64,000 nucleotides of DNA from Bacteroidaceae bacterium (GTDB taxonomy: Bacteria > Bacteroidota > Bacteroidia > Bacteroidales > Bacteroidaceae), in contig JAFRNY010000063.1 of NCBI GenBank assembly GCA_017429945.1, positions 1 through 64,000 of the forward strand, read 5' to 3'. The notes beneath the pieces are model-generated. The model ran no database searches, was not told where the DNA came from, and saw only the letters and a program-made list of their open reading frames with translations. Positions 1 through 8,687 of this stretch are shown one piece after another. Made by a program: the position numbers and the translations under genes. Within the stretch, counting starts at the first letter, position 1; each line of letters begins with the position of its first letter.

Positions 1-974
1 CACTTTTCACTTTTCACTTTTTCGTACACTCTGACGTAGTCTATCTCGTAGACGAGTGGGAAAGCCGTGTCGTCGGGTGTACCTCCACAGCCACCGATGG
101 CGAGGTTGAGAAGGATATAGTGTCCGAAGCCTTCTAAACTGTTGCTGAAGGGGTTGAAATACCCGGGCCTGTCGGCATCAGCCTGCGAAGTAGGAATATC
201 GTTGAGGAGTTCGTCATCGAGGTATATCTTGATGGCTTCGGGTGTCCAGTCCATACGCCAGACGTGGAACTTAGAGGCCCAGTCGGAATCTTTTGAAGTC
301 CAACGGGTGAACGGCCAACGTCCTGTGTTCCAGGCATCGCGCCCATTGGCTCCTTGCCAGCAGGCGTTTGCCAGAATGACAGGCACCGAGCGTTCAGCCT
401 GTGCCTGATGGTGGATGTTGACGTCGGCTGGCGGCACGCGATAGAACTCCATTACGTCGATTTCGCCGCAGGCGGGCCATCCTCCATGGTTGCCGAGCGT
501 CCATATGGCGGGCCATGACCCCGGCGCCACAGGTATGCGCGCCTTTACCTCGAGGCGTCCGTAGCGGAATGTGAAGCTTTTGCGACTCTCGATGCACGAA
601 CTGGTGTAGTGGGCATATTGGCGGTTGCGGCGCCAATCGCGGCTGTCGGCGTCGTAGCGTGGGTTTGCGACCTGTTCGCGCCGCCCTGTAATCTTAAGCA
701 CGCCCCCTTCGCAGCGGGCATTGTCGGGCTGATACCATTGTAGCTCTTGGTTGCGAACGAATCCGTGCTCGAAGGTCCACCGTGCAGGGTCGGGCGCCCC
801 GTCGATGTCAAACTCGTCAGCCCATATCAGTTCGTAATGGGTTGTGCCGGCAGGCTGGGGTAGTGTGGCGGCAGCCTTCGTCGCCATGCTAACCAAGGCA
901 AAGATTATTGCTACGAGAGTAGCCTGTGAGCCCATTGCAGTGCACCTTGATGATGCCGATGTAAATGCTTTCAT
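1..974 (-). CDS. GH16 family beta-glucanase, 3' end at window edge
   Basis: Secreted endo-beta-glucanase of the laminarinase/lichenase type, predicted to cleave beta-1,3 or mixed-linkage glucans. The frame is open from ATG at 974 to the left edge, 324 codons. The next codon begins TG, so a TGA stop one base outside is likely. Residues 14-36 form a hydrophobic signal segment; an alternative start is the ATG at 935. The GH16 catalytic signature GEIDVMEF is complete, with Glu171, Asp173 and Glu176, and the C-terminal strand ending in YEIDYVRVY is typical of the family. The last residues (KVKSEK) are encoded by a CACTTTT heptad repeat at 1-21, so the gene end has been formed by repeat DNA. The gene is divergent from the NupG-like transporter. 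The family is clear; the exact glucan is inferred. Confidence 0.9.
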   Translation of the reverse strand, partial: MKAFTSASSRCTAMGSQATLVAIIFALVSMATKAAATLPQPAGTTHYELIWADEFDIDGAPDPARWTFEHGFVRNQELQWYQPDNARCEGGVLKITGRREQVANPRYDADSRDWRRNRQYAHYTSSCIESRKSFTFRYGRLEVKARIPVAPGSWPAIWTLGNHGGWPACGEIDVMEFYRVPPADVNIHHQAQAERSVPVILANACWQGANGRDAWNTGRWPFTRWTSKDSDWASKFHVWRMDWTPEAIKIYLDDELLNDIPTSQADADRPGYFNPFSNSLEGFGHYILLNLAIGGCGGTPDDTAFPLVYEIDYVRVYEKVKSEK

Positions 975-997
975 GCTCTTTCGTGTTAATTTGTGGG

Positions 998-1005
998 CAA
1001 AGTTA
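998..1005 (-). promoter_or_regulatory. Bacteroidota -7 box for the GH16 gene
   Basis: On the minus strand this reads TAACTTTG, a perfect TAnnTTTG -7 element, 24 bases upstream of the GH16 ATG at 974. No convincing -33 TTG lies at the usual distance. Confidence 0.5.
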
Positions 1006-1048
1006 TGAAAAAATGCAGAATGAGGAAGGCAAATGGAGATTTTTTTAT

Positions 1049-1056
1049 TACTTTTG
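1049..1056 (+). promoter_or_regulatory. Bacteroidota -7 box for the NupG-like transporter
   Basis: This reads TACTTTTG, matching TAnnTTTG, 27 bases upstream of the ATG at 1083. Its position argues that the in-frame codon at 993 is not the start, because it would lie upstream of transcription initiation. Confidence 0.5.
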
Positions 1057-1082
1057 CCGCGCAAGAAACAATTAAAGCTATT

Positions 1083-2399
1083 ATGAACCTAAAAATTCGT
1101 CTGTCGATACTCAATTTTATTGAGTTCGCCGTATGGGGAGCTTACCTCACATGTATGGGCAACTATCTGGGTTCCGTAGGTCTAGGAGCTCAGATCGCTT
1201 GGTTTTATGCCATTCAGGGCATAGTAAGTATATTCATGCCGACAATCATGGGCATTATCGCCGACAAGTGGATCCAACCGCAGCGATTGCTGGGGCTCTG
1301 CCACTTGGCAGCAGGCGTAGCCATGCTGGGCTGCTGGTGGATAGGCTTGCGCTCGGGGCTGGGTCATGACCTGCCCAACAAAGCCTTGTTCATAGGTCTT
1401 TACACCGTAAGCGTAGCCTTTTTCATGCCTACGATAGCGTTGGCCAACACCACGGCCTTCACCATACTCAAGGATGGAGGTATGGACACCGTCAAGGACT
1501 TCCCGCCCATCCGCGTCTTGGGTACCGTAGGTTTCATCGCCACGATGTGGTTTGTCAACTGTGCGGCCTTTGATGACGCAGGTTTCCACTTCACGCTGGG
1601 CGAGAATGCCATGAAGTTCCAGTACACCTACATGCAGTTCTTCGTCTCGGGCGCGTTGAGCATTTTAATGTGTGCCTATTGCTTCACGCTGCCCGAGTGT
1701 AAGCTTGAAGCAAAGCCTCAAGGTCCGCTGTCTGAACGCTTGGGCCTCAGTGCCTTCCGCTTGTTCAAGACTCGTCGTATGGCACTCTTCTTCATCTTCT
1801 CGGCGCTGCTTGGTATGGCCCTGCAAGTGACCAATGGCTATGCAGGTCCGTTCATTACGAGCTTTAAGGGTTCCACGGATCCCATTGTGGCTTCGTCTTT
1901 CGCTGCCAACAATGCCACACTGCTGACCTCACTATCCCAGATTAGCGAGGCGCTTTGCATACTCATGATACCATTCTTCCTCCGTCGCTTTGGCATCAAG
2001 ACAGTCATGCTGATGTCGATGTTTGCATGGGTGTTCCGTTTCGGTTTCTTTGGCGTGGGCAATCCCACTATGCCAGGCGTGCTCTTCTTCATCCTCTCGT
2101 GCATCGTCTATGGTGTGGCCTTCGACTTCTTCAATGTCTCGGGCGGTATCTTTGTGGATCAGGAGTGCGACCCGAGCGTCAAGGCTTCGGCCCAAGGCTT
2201 GTTCATGCTCATGACCAATGGCCTCGGTGCTACCATCGGTACGCTCATTGCCGGTCAGATTGTGAATCGCTACTGCTCTTGGCAGGATGGTTTCCTCGTG
2301 GGCGACTGGCAGACCTGCTGGTTTATCTTTGCAGCCTATGCTCTGGTCGTAGCCGTGGCCTTCGCATTTCTTTTTAAAGATAAGAAACAAGTGAACTAA
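1083..2399 (+). CDS. NupG/XapB-type nucleoside:H+ symporter (MFS)
   Basis: Inner-membrane major facilitator of 438 residues resembling the nucleoside:proton symporter family. It begins MNLKIRLSILNFIEFAVWGA, which is typical of the family, and shows about twelve hydrophobic segments. The loop after the second helix, GIIADKWIQPQRLLG, fits the conserved MFS loop (DRxxxRR-like). The frame is open further upstream to 993, but the -7 box at 1049-1056 makes the ATG at 1083 the sensible start. It is the first gene of a forward run and is divergently promoted from the GH16 gene. Substrate preference (purine or pyrimidine nucleosides) cannot be read from the sequence. Confidence 0.85.
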   Translation: MNLKIRLSILNFIEFAVWGAYLTCMGNYLGSVGLGAQIAWFYAIQGIVSIFMPTIMGIIADKWIQPQRLLGLCHLAAGVAMLGCWWIGLRSGLGHDLPNKALFIGLYTVSVAFFMPTIALANTTAFTILKDGGMDTVKDFPPIRVLGTVGFIATMWFVNCAAFDDAGFHFTLGENAMKFQYTYMQFFVSGALSILMCAYCFTLPECKLEAKPQGPLSERLGLSAFRLFKTRRMALFFIFSALLGMALQVTNGYAGPFITSFKGSTDPIVASSFAANNATLLTSLSQISEALCILMIPFFLRRFGIKTVMLMSMFAWVFRFGFFGVGNPTMPGVLFFILSCIVYGVAFDFFNVSGGIFVDQECDPSVKASAQGLFMLMTNGLGATIGTLIAGQIVNRYCSWQDGFLVGDWQTCWFIFAAYALVVAVAFAFLFKDKKQVN

Positions 2400-2431
2400 T
2401 TCGCTGCAATCTTTTGTTAAGAGCTGAAGTT

Positions 2432-3022
2432 ATGTTGATAGAATTAAAGATACATGGAATGGCTTCGACAGTGGGGCAGGATGACCGCTCCATGGTCATC
2501 CTCAAGGAGAAAGATGGCGACAGAATCTTCCCCGTGGTGATGTCCACGCGTCGTGCCGCCACGCTTTTGATGCGTTCGCAGATTCCCTTGTCGCTTCCCG
2601 TCGCCGCCACCGTAGGCGATGCCTACAATCTGCTGCTGATGAAATTTAAGATCAACATCAAGCGCATAGAATTCACCGGCATCATGAACGGGCTCTTCCT
2701 CTGCAAGATAGTAGCTGAGCGCGAGGGCGAGGAGCAGGTTGTTGACACTTGTCAGGCTCAAGATGCTCTTGTGATTGCCTGCGCTTCAGTATGTCCGATT
2801 ATGATCGACAGCGAGCTCTTCGAAGCCCAGTATATGCGTAAGACTGGCGACAATTCCTTTGCTATAAATATAAATGTACTTACGCGTAAGATGCTTGAGG
2901 ATGCACTGAAGCAGGCCGTAGAGACGGAGAACTTCGAAGTGGCCACCCAGATACGCGACGAGCTGGCCCGCCGCGAGAAGGTGCACAATCCGATCGAGGA
3001 TGGCAATCCTTATGCCGAATGA
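2432..3022 (+). CDS. Bifunctional nuclease family protein (DUF151) with UVR motif
   Basis: A 196-residue cytoplasmic protein of the DUF151 family, whose plant and bacterial members have been reported as nucleases. The N-terminal half carries the family pattern (VILKEKDGDRIFPVVM followed by an Arg-rich segment). The C-terminal stretch LKQAVETENFEVATQIRDEL is a UvrB/UvrC-type UVR motif, a pairing normal in Bacteroidota. The ATG at 2432 is preferred over the TTG at 2414 because the family begins close to LIELKIHG. It follows the transporter by about 30 bases and precedes rsmE by 21 bases, so co-transcription is likely. The nuclease role is from family knowledge only. Confidence 0.85.
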   Translation: MLIELKIHGMASTVGQDDRSMVILKEKDGDRIFPVVMSTRRAATLLMRSQIPLSLPVAATVGDAYNLLLMKFKINIKRIEFTGIMNGLFLCKIVAEREGEEQVVDTCQAQDALVIACASVCPIMIDSELFEAQYMRKTGDNSFAININVLTRKMLEDALKQAVETENFEVATQIRDELARREKVHNPIEDGNPYAE

Positions 3023-3043
3023 CTTGATATTTCCCAGAAAGCA

Positions 3044-3781
3044 TTGAAAGAGATACGTTATTTCTATGTGCCCGACCCGGGCTGCGGCGAGCTCCCTTCC
3101 GACGAGGCTCAGCATGCCGTGCGTGTCCTGCGCCTTGGGGCAGGTGCCGAGCTTGTGCTCGTCGACGGCAGCGGCACGCTCCACGATGCCGTCATCACCG
3201 AAGCTTCCAACCACCATTGCCGCTTCGCCGTCACCCAGTCGCGCCCTCAGGAGCCGGAGTGGCACGGCACTATTCATCTGGCCATGGCGCCGACGAAGAA
3301 TATGGACCGCGTGGAGTGGTTCGTGGAGAAAGCCACCGAGATAGGCCTCGACCGCCTCTCGCTGCTCGACAGTCAGTTCGCCGAGCGGCGCGTGGTAAAG
3401 ACCGAGCGCCTCGAGCGTGTGGCCGTAGCAGCTATGAAGCAGAGCCACAAGGCTTGGAAACCAGTCATCGATGAACTGGAGCCGTTTGCGGCTTTCATCC
3501 GCCGAGTCGACCTTCCCGAACAGCGTTTTATAGCACACTGCTATGATGCCTCCGATATCGCAGGCGACACGGCAGCTGCAGAAAAACCGTTCCTGCTTGA
3601 CGTCCTCGAGCGCAATCGCCCAGCGCTCGTACTCATAGGACCCGAGGGCGATTTCTCAGTCGATGAGGTTCGGAAGGCAGAGGCTGCCGGTTTCCGCTCT
3701 GTATCGTTAGGTACTAGTCGCTTGCGCACTGAGACAGCAGCCCTCGTAGCAGTTCATATTATGCGTTTGGCCAACAGATAG
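3044..3781 (+). CDS. rsmE: 16S rRNA m3U1498 methyltransferase RsmE
   Basis: SAM-dependent SPOUT methyltransferase that methylates N3 of U1498 in 16S rRNA, 245 residues, the normal length. The trefoil-knot motifs are visible near the C-terminus: LIGPEGDFS at about 197-205 and SLGTSRLRTETA at about 221-232. The N-terminal PUA-like half includes the conserved HAVRVLRLG. The start appears to be TTG at 3044: an in-frame TGA sits at 3020-3022 (also the stop of the previous gene) and no ATG lies between. It is followed after 13 bases by the membrane-anchored protein at 3795. Confidence 0.93.
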   Translation: MKEIRYFYVPDPGCGELPSDEAQHAVRVLRLGAGAELVLVDGSGTLHDAVITEASNHHCRFAVTQSRPQEPEWHGTIHLAMAPTKNMDRVEWFVEKATEIGLDRLSLLDSQFAERRVVKTERLERVAVAAMKQSHKAWKPVIDELEPFAAFIRRVDLPEQRFIAHCYDASDIAGDTAAAEKPFLLDVLERNRPALVLIGPEGDFSVDEVRKAEAAGFRSVSLGTSRLRTETAALVAVHIMRLANR

Positions 3782-3794
3782 AATTTTAATAATC

Positions 3795-5240
3795 ATGACA
3801 AAGACAAAGAAACTACTAGCACTGATAATAATCCCCATTGTGGTCGCAGTGGCCACAGGAGCTTTCTTCTTCATCAGCCGTTCACGTAGCGCTTACCTCA
3901 ATGCGCTGCCCGGCGAGGTTAAGGCATTGGCACGCTTCGACCTTTCTACTTTTGCCGACGAGGCCGATGTTCCTGTCGAAGCCTTTGTAGATTTTGTTCG
4001 CCATTCACGTTCTATGGAGAAGGTGGCTTCGGGCATCGATTTCTCCCGTCCCCTTTATGCTTTCGCTGCCAGTTCGGGCTATTTCGGGCTGACAGCAGCT
4101 GTGGCCGACGACGATGCTTTCGCTGCGCTCTGCGAGGAGATGCACGCTCAGGGCCGTGCTTCGGCAATATCACGCCAGCGTGGCTTCTCGTGGGTGACGC
4201 TGCTCGACCAGTGGCTCTGCGCCTTCGATGGCTCACGGGCCTTAGTGATGGGGCCTGCCGTAGGCTCTGCCCAGGACCAGCTGCGCACCGAGATGGCCCG
4301 CCTGCTCTCTCAGAATAAAGATGTTAGCGGTCAGGAGGGTGACTATTTCAAACAGCTGTCTAAGCATTCTGGCGCTGCTGTCGCTATGGTCGGCCCGGAG
4401 CTTTTTCCGCCCCGTCCCCGCCTGTTGCTCTACAAGGCTGGCATTCGTTCGCATGACGATGCCCTCATACGTCTTCAGCTCACCACGCGCGACAATGAGT
4501 TGCAACTCGTTGGCGGAGTGGAGGCCTTTACGGATGAAGCCAAGCAGCATATGGAGCAGCTGGGCAACATCCTGCGTCCAATGCAGGGTGAACTGGCCGC
4601 TCATGCCCATCGCGAGAACAGCGGATGGCTCGGTATGAACATTGAAGGCAGCAAACTGTTGAACTACATGCGCTACCACAGAGGCTTCCGCTCGGCGCTC
4701 ATCGCAATGAATCTGGCCTTTGACCTCGACAATATCCTTTCATCGATCGATGGCGACGTCGCCCTGGAGTTCACACCCGACTTCAGTCCTTCGCCCAGCA
4801 AGCTTGTCAACTTTGACTTCCATGGCATCTACCTCACCGCCCGCCTCGACGACACCCGCTGCTTCGACGGTTCGGCATCGTGGGGCAACAACTATGTCGA
4901 TGTTAAGCGCCTTGGACAATTCGACTACGCCCTGACTTTAGGCCGCGAGCACTACTACCTTGGTGCATCCGACAATATTCTCTACCTGGGCAGCGAACGA
5001 GGTCTGGCAGCTGGGGGTAACAAGGAATTGACGTCAGCCACTGTGGCCGGAAAGCGCTTCTATGCCACCTTCGCCACACCACACCTGTTCAAACTCCTCT
5101 CAGGTCTCACCACCGTGCCGTCGGCCCTACGCAAGTTTGAGCGTGTCACGCTCGATCTCGATCAGACCAATACCGCCCATTTGCGCCTCTTGGCGCCCGA
5201 GGGCACACATATAGTAAAAGAACTACTATCGAATGAATAA
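3795..5240 (+). CDS. Membrane-anchored envelope protein, possibly DUF4836-like
   Basis: A 481-residue protein with a short basic N-terminus and one hydrophobic anchor (residues 7-27), the rest predicted periplasmic. No catalytic motif is evident. The opening after the anchor (YLNALPGEVKALARFDL) and the overall length resemble Bacteroidota DUF4836-type proteins, but I am not sure of the family. The gene overlaps the downstream ABC ATPase by 8 bases, and that overlaps its permease, so the three form a tightly coupled unit. By analogy with FtsEX/LolCDE-type systems it could be the periplasmic partner of the transporter; this is inferred from context only. Confidence 0.7.
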   Translation: MTKTKKLLALIIIPIVVAVATGAFFFISRSRSAYLNALPGEVKALARFDLSTFADEADVPVEAFVDFVRHSRSMEKVASGIDFSRPLYAFAASSGYFGLTAAVADDDAFAALCEEMHAQGRASAISRQRGFSWVTLLDQWLCAFDGSRALVMGPAVGSAQDQLRTEMARLLSQNKDVSGQEGDYFKQLSKHSGAAVAMVGPELFPPRPRLLLYKAGIRSHDDALIRLQLTTRDNELQLVGGVEAFTDEAKQHMEQLGNILRPMQGELAAHAHRENSGWLGMNIEGSKLLNYMRYHRGFRSALIAMNLAFDLDNILSSIDGDVALEFTPDFSPSPSKLVNFDFHGIYLTARLDDTRCFDGSASWGNNYVDVKRLGQFDYALTLGREHYYLGASDNILYLGSERGLAAGGNKELTSATVAGKRFYATFATPHLFKLLSGLTTVPSALRKFERVTLDLDQTNTAHLRLLAPEGTHIVKELLSNE

Positions 5241-5877
5241 AATCACAATCCTCAATGCCTTGCCGCGCGTCTTTGCCGGGCGCACCGACATCAGTTCCGA
5301 CACGTGGCAGCGCGAAGTGGTGCTCGAGCGCGGCCACGTCTATCTCATAGAGGCCGCCTCAGGTACAGGCAAGTCGTCGCTCTGCAGCTATCTTATCGGC
5401 TATCGCGACGACTACGAAGGCCAGATATTCTTTGACGATCGCGACATCCGCCAGCTGCACCAGGCTGATTGGACGCAGCTACGCCAACGCTCGCTCAGCT
5501 ATATGTTTCAGGAACTGCGCCTCTTTCCCGAACTTACGGCCTGGGAGAATGTGCAGGTGAAGAATCAGCTGACGTCGCACAAGAGCAGCGCTGAGATCGA
5601 GTCGTGGTTCGAGCGCCTCGGCATTGCCGACCGCCGCACCACCAAGCTTGCACATATGAGTTTCGGGCAGCAGCAGCGTGTAGCCTTCATGCGCGCACTA
5701 TGCCAACCCTTTGATTTCATCCTGGCCGACGAACCCGTCAGCCATCTCGATAAGGAGAACAGCGCTATAATGGGCGCTATGCTCCTCGATGAGGCACACC
5801 GACAAGGCGCAGGCATCATCGTCACCAGCATAGGCCATCACATGGATCTTCCCTACGAAAAAACGTTCCGTCTATGA
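5233..5877 (+). CDS. ABC transporter ATP-binding protein (LolD/FtsE class)
   Basis: Cytoplasmic ATPase subunit of 214 residues. All ATPase motifs are present: Walker A at 41-49 (AASGTGKSS), a Q-loop in SYMFQELRLFPELT, the signature MSFGQQQRV, Walker B FILADEP and a downstream switch histidine (TSIGHH). Size and motif spacing match the MacB/LolD/FtsE group that powers FtsX-fold permeases. The ATG at 5233 overlaps the upstream gene by 8 bases, and the stop overlaps the permease start as ATGA, which indicates translational coupling. Substrate is unknown; lipoprotein release or cell-wall hydrolase control are the known roles of the class. Confidence 0.9.
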   Translation: MNKITILNALPRVFAGRTDISSDTWQREVVLERGHVYLIEAASGTGKSSLCSYLIGYRDDYEGQIFFDDRDIRQLHQADWTQLRQRSLSYMFQELRLFPELTAWENVQVKNQLTSHKSSAEIESWFERLGIADRRTTKLAHMSFGQQQRVAFMRALCQPFDFILADEPVSHLDKENSAIMGAMLLDEAHRQGAGIIVTSIGHHMDLPYEKTFRL

Positions 5878-7055
5878 ATCTTATCTGGAAACTACTCCGC
5901 CGACATATCAGCGCCGGACAACTCGCCGGCTTCTTCCTTGCCAATTTGCTGGGCATGCTCACCGTGTTGCTCAGCGTTCAGTTCTACGAAGACATCATCC
6001 CGGCGTTCGGGGGCGAGGACAGCTTTATAAAGAACACCTATGTCATTCTCTCCAAACGCATAGCCGCCAGCTCTACGCTCAACGGCGAGACACAGTCGTT
6101 CACCGACTCCGAGATAGCCGAGATTGAGGGCCAACGCTTTGCAAGCAACGTGGGGCGCTTCACGGCATCGCAGTATCAGGTCTACGCCTCGCTGTCGATG
6201 GGCGGCTCGCAGATGGGCACCAGCATGTTCTTCGAGAGCGTCCCCGATGAGTTTGTCGATGTAACGTGGCCGCCGCAGCGTGATGGTGAGGTGCCAATAA
6301 TCCTGCCTCGCGCATATCTCGCCCTTTACAACTTCGGGTTTGCGCAAAGCCAGTCGCTGCCCAAGCTCTCCGAGGGTGTGGTATCAATGATTCAGCTCGA
6401 CTTGCGGTTGCGCGGCGAGGGTGGGGCAGAGCAGTTGATGAAAGGGCGCGTCGTGGGCTTCTCCACTCGCCTAAACACTGTGCTCGTGCCTGCTTCGTTC
6501 ATGCAGCAGAGCAATCTTCAGCTTGCCCCTTCGTCCAAGCCGCAACCCACGCGCATCATCGTCGAGGTCAAGAATCCTGCTGACGATGCCATCGCCAGCT
6601 TCGTGCAGGACCATGGCTACGAGATCGACGACAACAGCCTCGATGCCGGACGCACCACCTATTTCCTCAAGATCGTGGCAGGCATAGTTATGGCCGTGGG
6701 CCTTTTGATCAGCGCCCTCTCGTTCTACATCCTCATGCTGAGCATCTTCCTGCTCGTACAGAAGAATGCCGACAAACTGCAGAACCTCCTGCTCATAGGC
6801 TATTCGCCCGCCCGTGTGTCACTGCCTTATCAGCTGCTGACGATAGGGCTGAACGTGCTCGTGCTCATTCTGGCCATTGCCGCTCTGCTGTGGATACGTC
6901 AGCTCTACCTTGAGCGCCTATGGCAAATCTTCCCGGCTCTGAGCGAAGGGCCTCTGACTCCGGCTCTGCTTGTAGGCATAGCCATCTTCATAGTAGTCTC
7001 GTTCTTCAACATCATCGCCATCCGTCGCAAGATCAACCGGCTTACAAAAGCTTAA
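5874..7055 (+). CDS. FtsX/LolE-like ABC transporter permease
   Basis: Permease of 393 residues with the FtsX-fold layout: one N-terminal membrane segment (about 16-38), a large periplasmic domain, and three C-terminal segments (about 265-292, 313-342, 356-378). It overlaps the ATPase gene by four bases (ATGA), so the two surely work together. Transporters of this fold usually act by mechanotransmission on periplasmic partners or by lipoprotein extraction rather than by import. The membrane-anchored protein upstream is the natural candidate partner. It is not recognisable as FtsX itself, and no cell-division gene is adjacent. Confidence 0.82.
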   Translation: MNLIWKLLRRHISAGQLAGFFLANLLGMLTVLLSVQFYEDIIPAFGGEDSFIKNTYVILSKRIAASSTLNGETQSFTDSEIAEIEGQRFASNVGRFTASQYQVYASLSMGGSQMGTSMFFESVPDEFVDVTWPPQRDGEVPIILPRAYLALYNFGFAQSQSLPKLSEGVVSMIQLDLRLRGEGGAEQLMKGRVVGFSTRLNTVLVPASFMQQSNLQLAPSSKPQPTRIIVEVKNPADDAIASFVQDHGYEIDDNSLDAGRTTYFLKIVAGIVMAVGLLISALSFYILMLSIFLLVQKNADKLQNLLLIGYSPARVSLPYQLLTIGLNVLVLILAIAALLWIRQLYLERLWQIFPALSEGPLTPALLVGIAIFIVVSFFNIIAIRRKINRLTKA

Positions 7056-7061
7056 CTCATC

Positions 7062-8603
7062 ATGGACAAACTGCGCGAGCTTTACATCTCATATACTTCC
7101 CACGAGCCTTATTCCGTTGAGCCTATCCTTGGGTCGGGCAGCAATCGTCAGTACTATCGTATGGTTGCGCCTGATGGCAAGAGCCTTATAGGCGTCGTGG
7201 GCACGTCGCTCGACGAGAACCACGCTTTCATCTATCTCGCACGCCATTTCGTGGCCAAGCATCTGCCGGTGCCGGCCGTGCTGGCTGTGGCCGACGACGG
7301 CCTGCGCTATCTTCAGGAGGACCTCGGCGCACGCTCGCTCTTCGATGCCCTCAAAGGTGGTCGCGATGCCGGCGGCCGATACAATGAGGCGGAGAAACGC
7401 TTGCTCCGCCTGACAATAGCTGAACTGCCGGCATTGCAGATACGTGGAGCAGTAGGACTCGATTTCAGCCAATGCTACCCTCAGGCCGAGATGGACCAGA
7501 CGAGTGTCCTCTTCGACCTCAACTACTTCAAATACTGTTTCCTTAAGGCTACCGGTATCGATTTCCACGAGTTGCGCCTCGAAGCAGCCTTCAAGCTCTT
7601 TGCCAAAGATCTCACGGCCGATGCTCAGCTGGCATTCCTCTATCGCGACTTTCAGGCGCGCAACGTCATGCTCAGTGCCGACGGCTCGCCACATTTCATA
7701 GACTTTCAGGGTGGGCGCCGCGGTCCTGTGCAGTACGACCTTGCCAGCTTCCTATGGCAAGCCTCGGCACGCTATAGCCATGAGCTGCGCGAGGAACTCA
7801 TCGATGTCTATCTCGCCAATCTCAAGCTCTACGTCGAAGTCGATGAGAAGCGTTTCCGCCAGCGATTGCGTCTCTTCGTGCTCTTCCGCATCCTTCAAGT
7901 GTTGGGCGCTTATGGCTTCCGAGGCTATTTTGAGCGCAAGAAACATTTCCTCGAGAGCATTCCGCCCGCAATACAAAACCTACGCGAACTGTTGGCCGAC
8001 GATTCAGCGTGCCCCTATCCATATCTCCGCGAGATTCTCGAGCAGCTGGTGGCCCTGCCTCAGTATGCCTCCGAAGAGCAACGGCCACCGGTCCGCACCG
8101 ATGGCTATCGCACGGCTGTCGACAACGTCTATAAGGCGCATCCGGCCGATGGACCGGCCACATTCTCGAAGTACGATGGCAAAGGTCCGCTGCGCGTGCG
8201 CGTCTTCTCGTTCTCCTACCGCAAGGGCATCCCTGAGGACGAGAGCGGCAACGGCGGAGGCTACGTCTTCGACTGCCGCTCCACGCACAACCCCGGACGC
8301 TACGAGCCGTATAAGCAGATTACAGGTCTCGACGAGCCCGTCATTCGCTTCCTCGAGGACGACGGCGAGATCCTCACGTTCCTCGACTCCGTATATCGTC
8401 TGGCCGACGCCCATGTCGAGCGCTATCTCCAGCGCGGATTCACCGACCTCATGTTCTCCTTCGGCTGCACCGGCGGCCAGCATCGCTCGGTCTATAGCGC
8501 ACAGCATCTGGCCGAGCATCTCAACGCCAAGTACGGCATCGAAGTCGTGGTCGAACATCGGGAGCAAGGCATCAAGTCGGTGCTTGCCGCTAAGACGTTA
8601 TAG
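7062..8603 (+). CDS. APH-type sugar kinase fused to a RapZ C-terminal domain
   Basis: A 513-residue two-domain protein. The N-terminal part (about 1-330) is an aminoglycoside-phosphotransferase-fold kinase of the AmgK type: the catalytic loop YRDFQARN has Asp196 and Asn201, and metal-binding Asp214 lies in IDFQGGRRGP. AmgK phosphorylates MurNAc and GlcNAc at the anomeric position during cell-wall recycling. The C-terminal part (about 380-510) matches the C-terminal domain of RapZ, including FGCTGGQHRS near 468-476. In E. coli that domain senses glucosamine-6-phosphate and binds small RNAs. The RapZ P-loop domain is absent. The fusion suggests an amino-sugar link. It starts 6 bases after the permease, and a hairpin follows at 8605-8650. 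Confidence 0.85.
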   Translation: MDKLRELYISYTSHEPYSVEPILGSGSNRQYYRMVAPDGKSLIGVVGTSLDENHAFIYLARHFVAKHLPVPAVLAVADDGLRYLQEDLGARSLFDALKGGRDAGGRYNEAEKRLLRLTIAELPALQIRGAVGLDFSQCYPQAEMDQTSVLFDLNYFKYCFLKATGIDFHELRLEAAFKLFAKDLTADAQLAFLYRDFQARNVMLSADGSPHFIDFQGGRRGPVQYDLASFLWQASARYSHELREELIDVYLANLKLYVEVDEKRFRQRLRLFVLFRILQVLGAYGFRGYFERKKHFLESIPPAIQNLRELLADDSACPYPYLREILEQLVALPQYASEEQRPPVRTDGYRTAVDNVYKAHPADGPATFSKYDGKGPLRVRVFSFSYRKGIPEDESGNGGGYVFDCRSTHNPGRYEPYKQITGLDEPVIRFLEDDGEILTFLDSVYRLADAHVERYLQRGFTDLMFSFGCTGGQHRSVYSAQHLAEHLNAKYGIEVVVEHREQGIKSVLAAKTL

Positions 8604-8604
8604 G

Positions 8605-8650
8605 ACGAAAAAGCGCGTCCCCTACACAATATAGGGCATGCGCTTTCGTT
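8605..8650 (+). terminator. Hairpin terminator after the APH-RapZ gene
   Basis: An imperfect inverted repeat pairs ACGAAA..GCGC and CCCTA with TAGGG..GCGCTTTCGT, followed by TTTATATTATAG. It begins right after the stop at 8603 and closes the 1083-8603 forward run. Confidence 0.6.
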
Positions 8651-8687
8651 TATATTATAGTTACATCCTCAGACTTCACATAATTCA

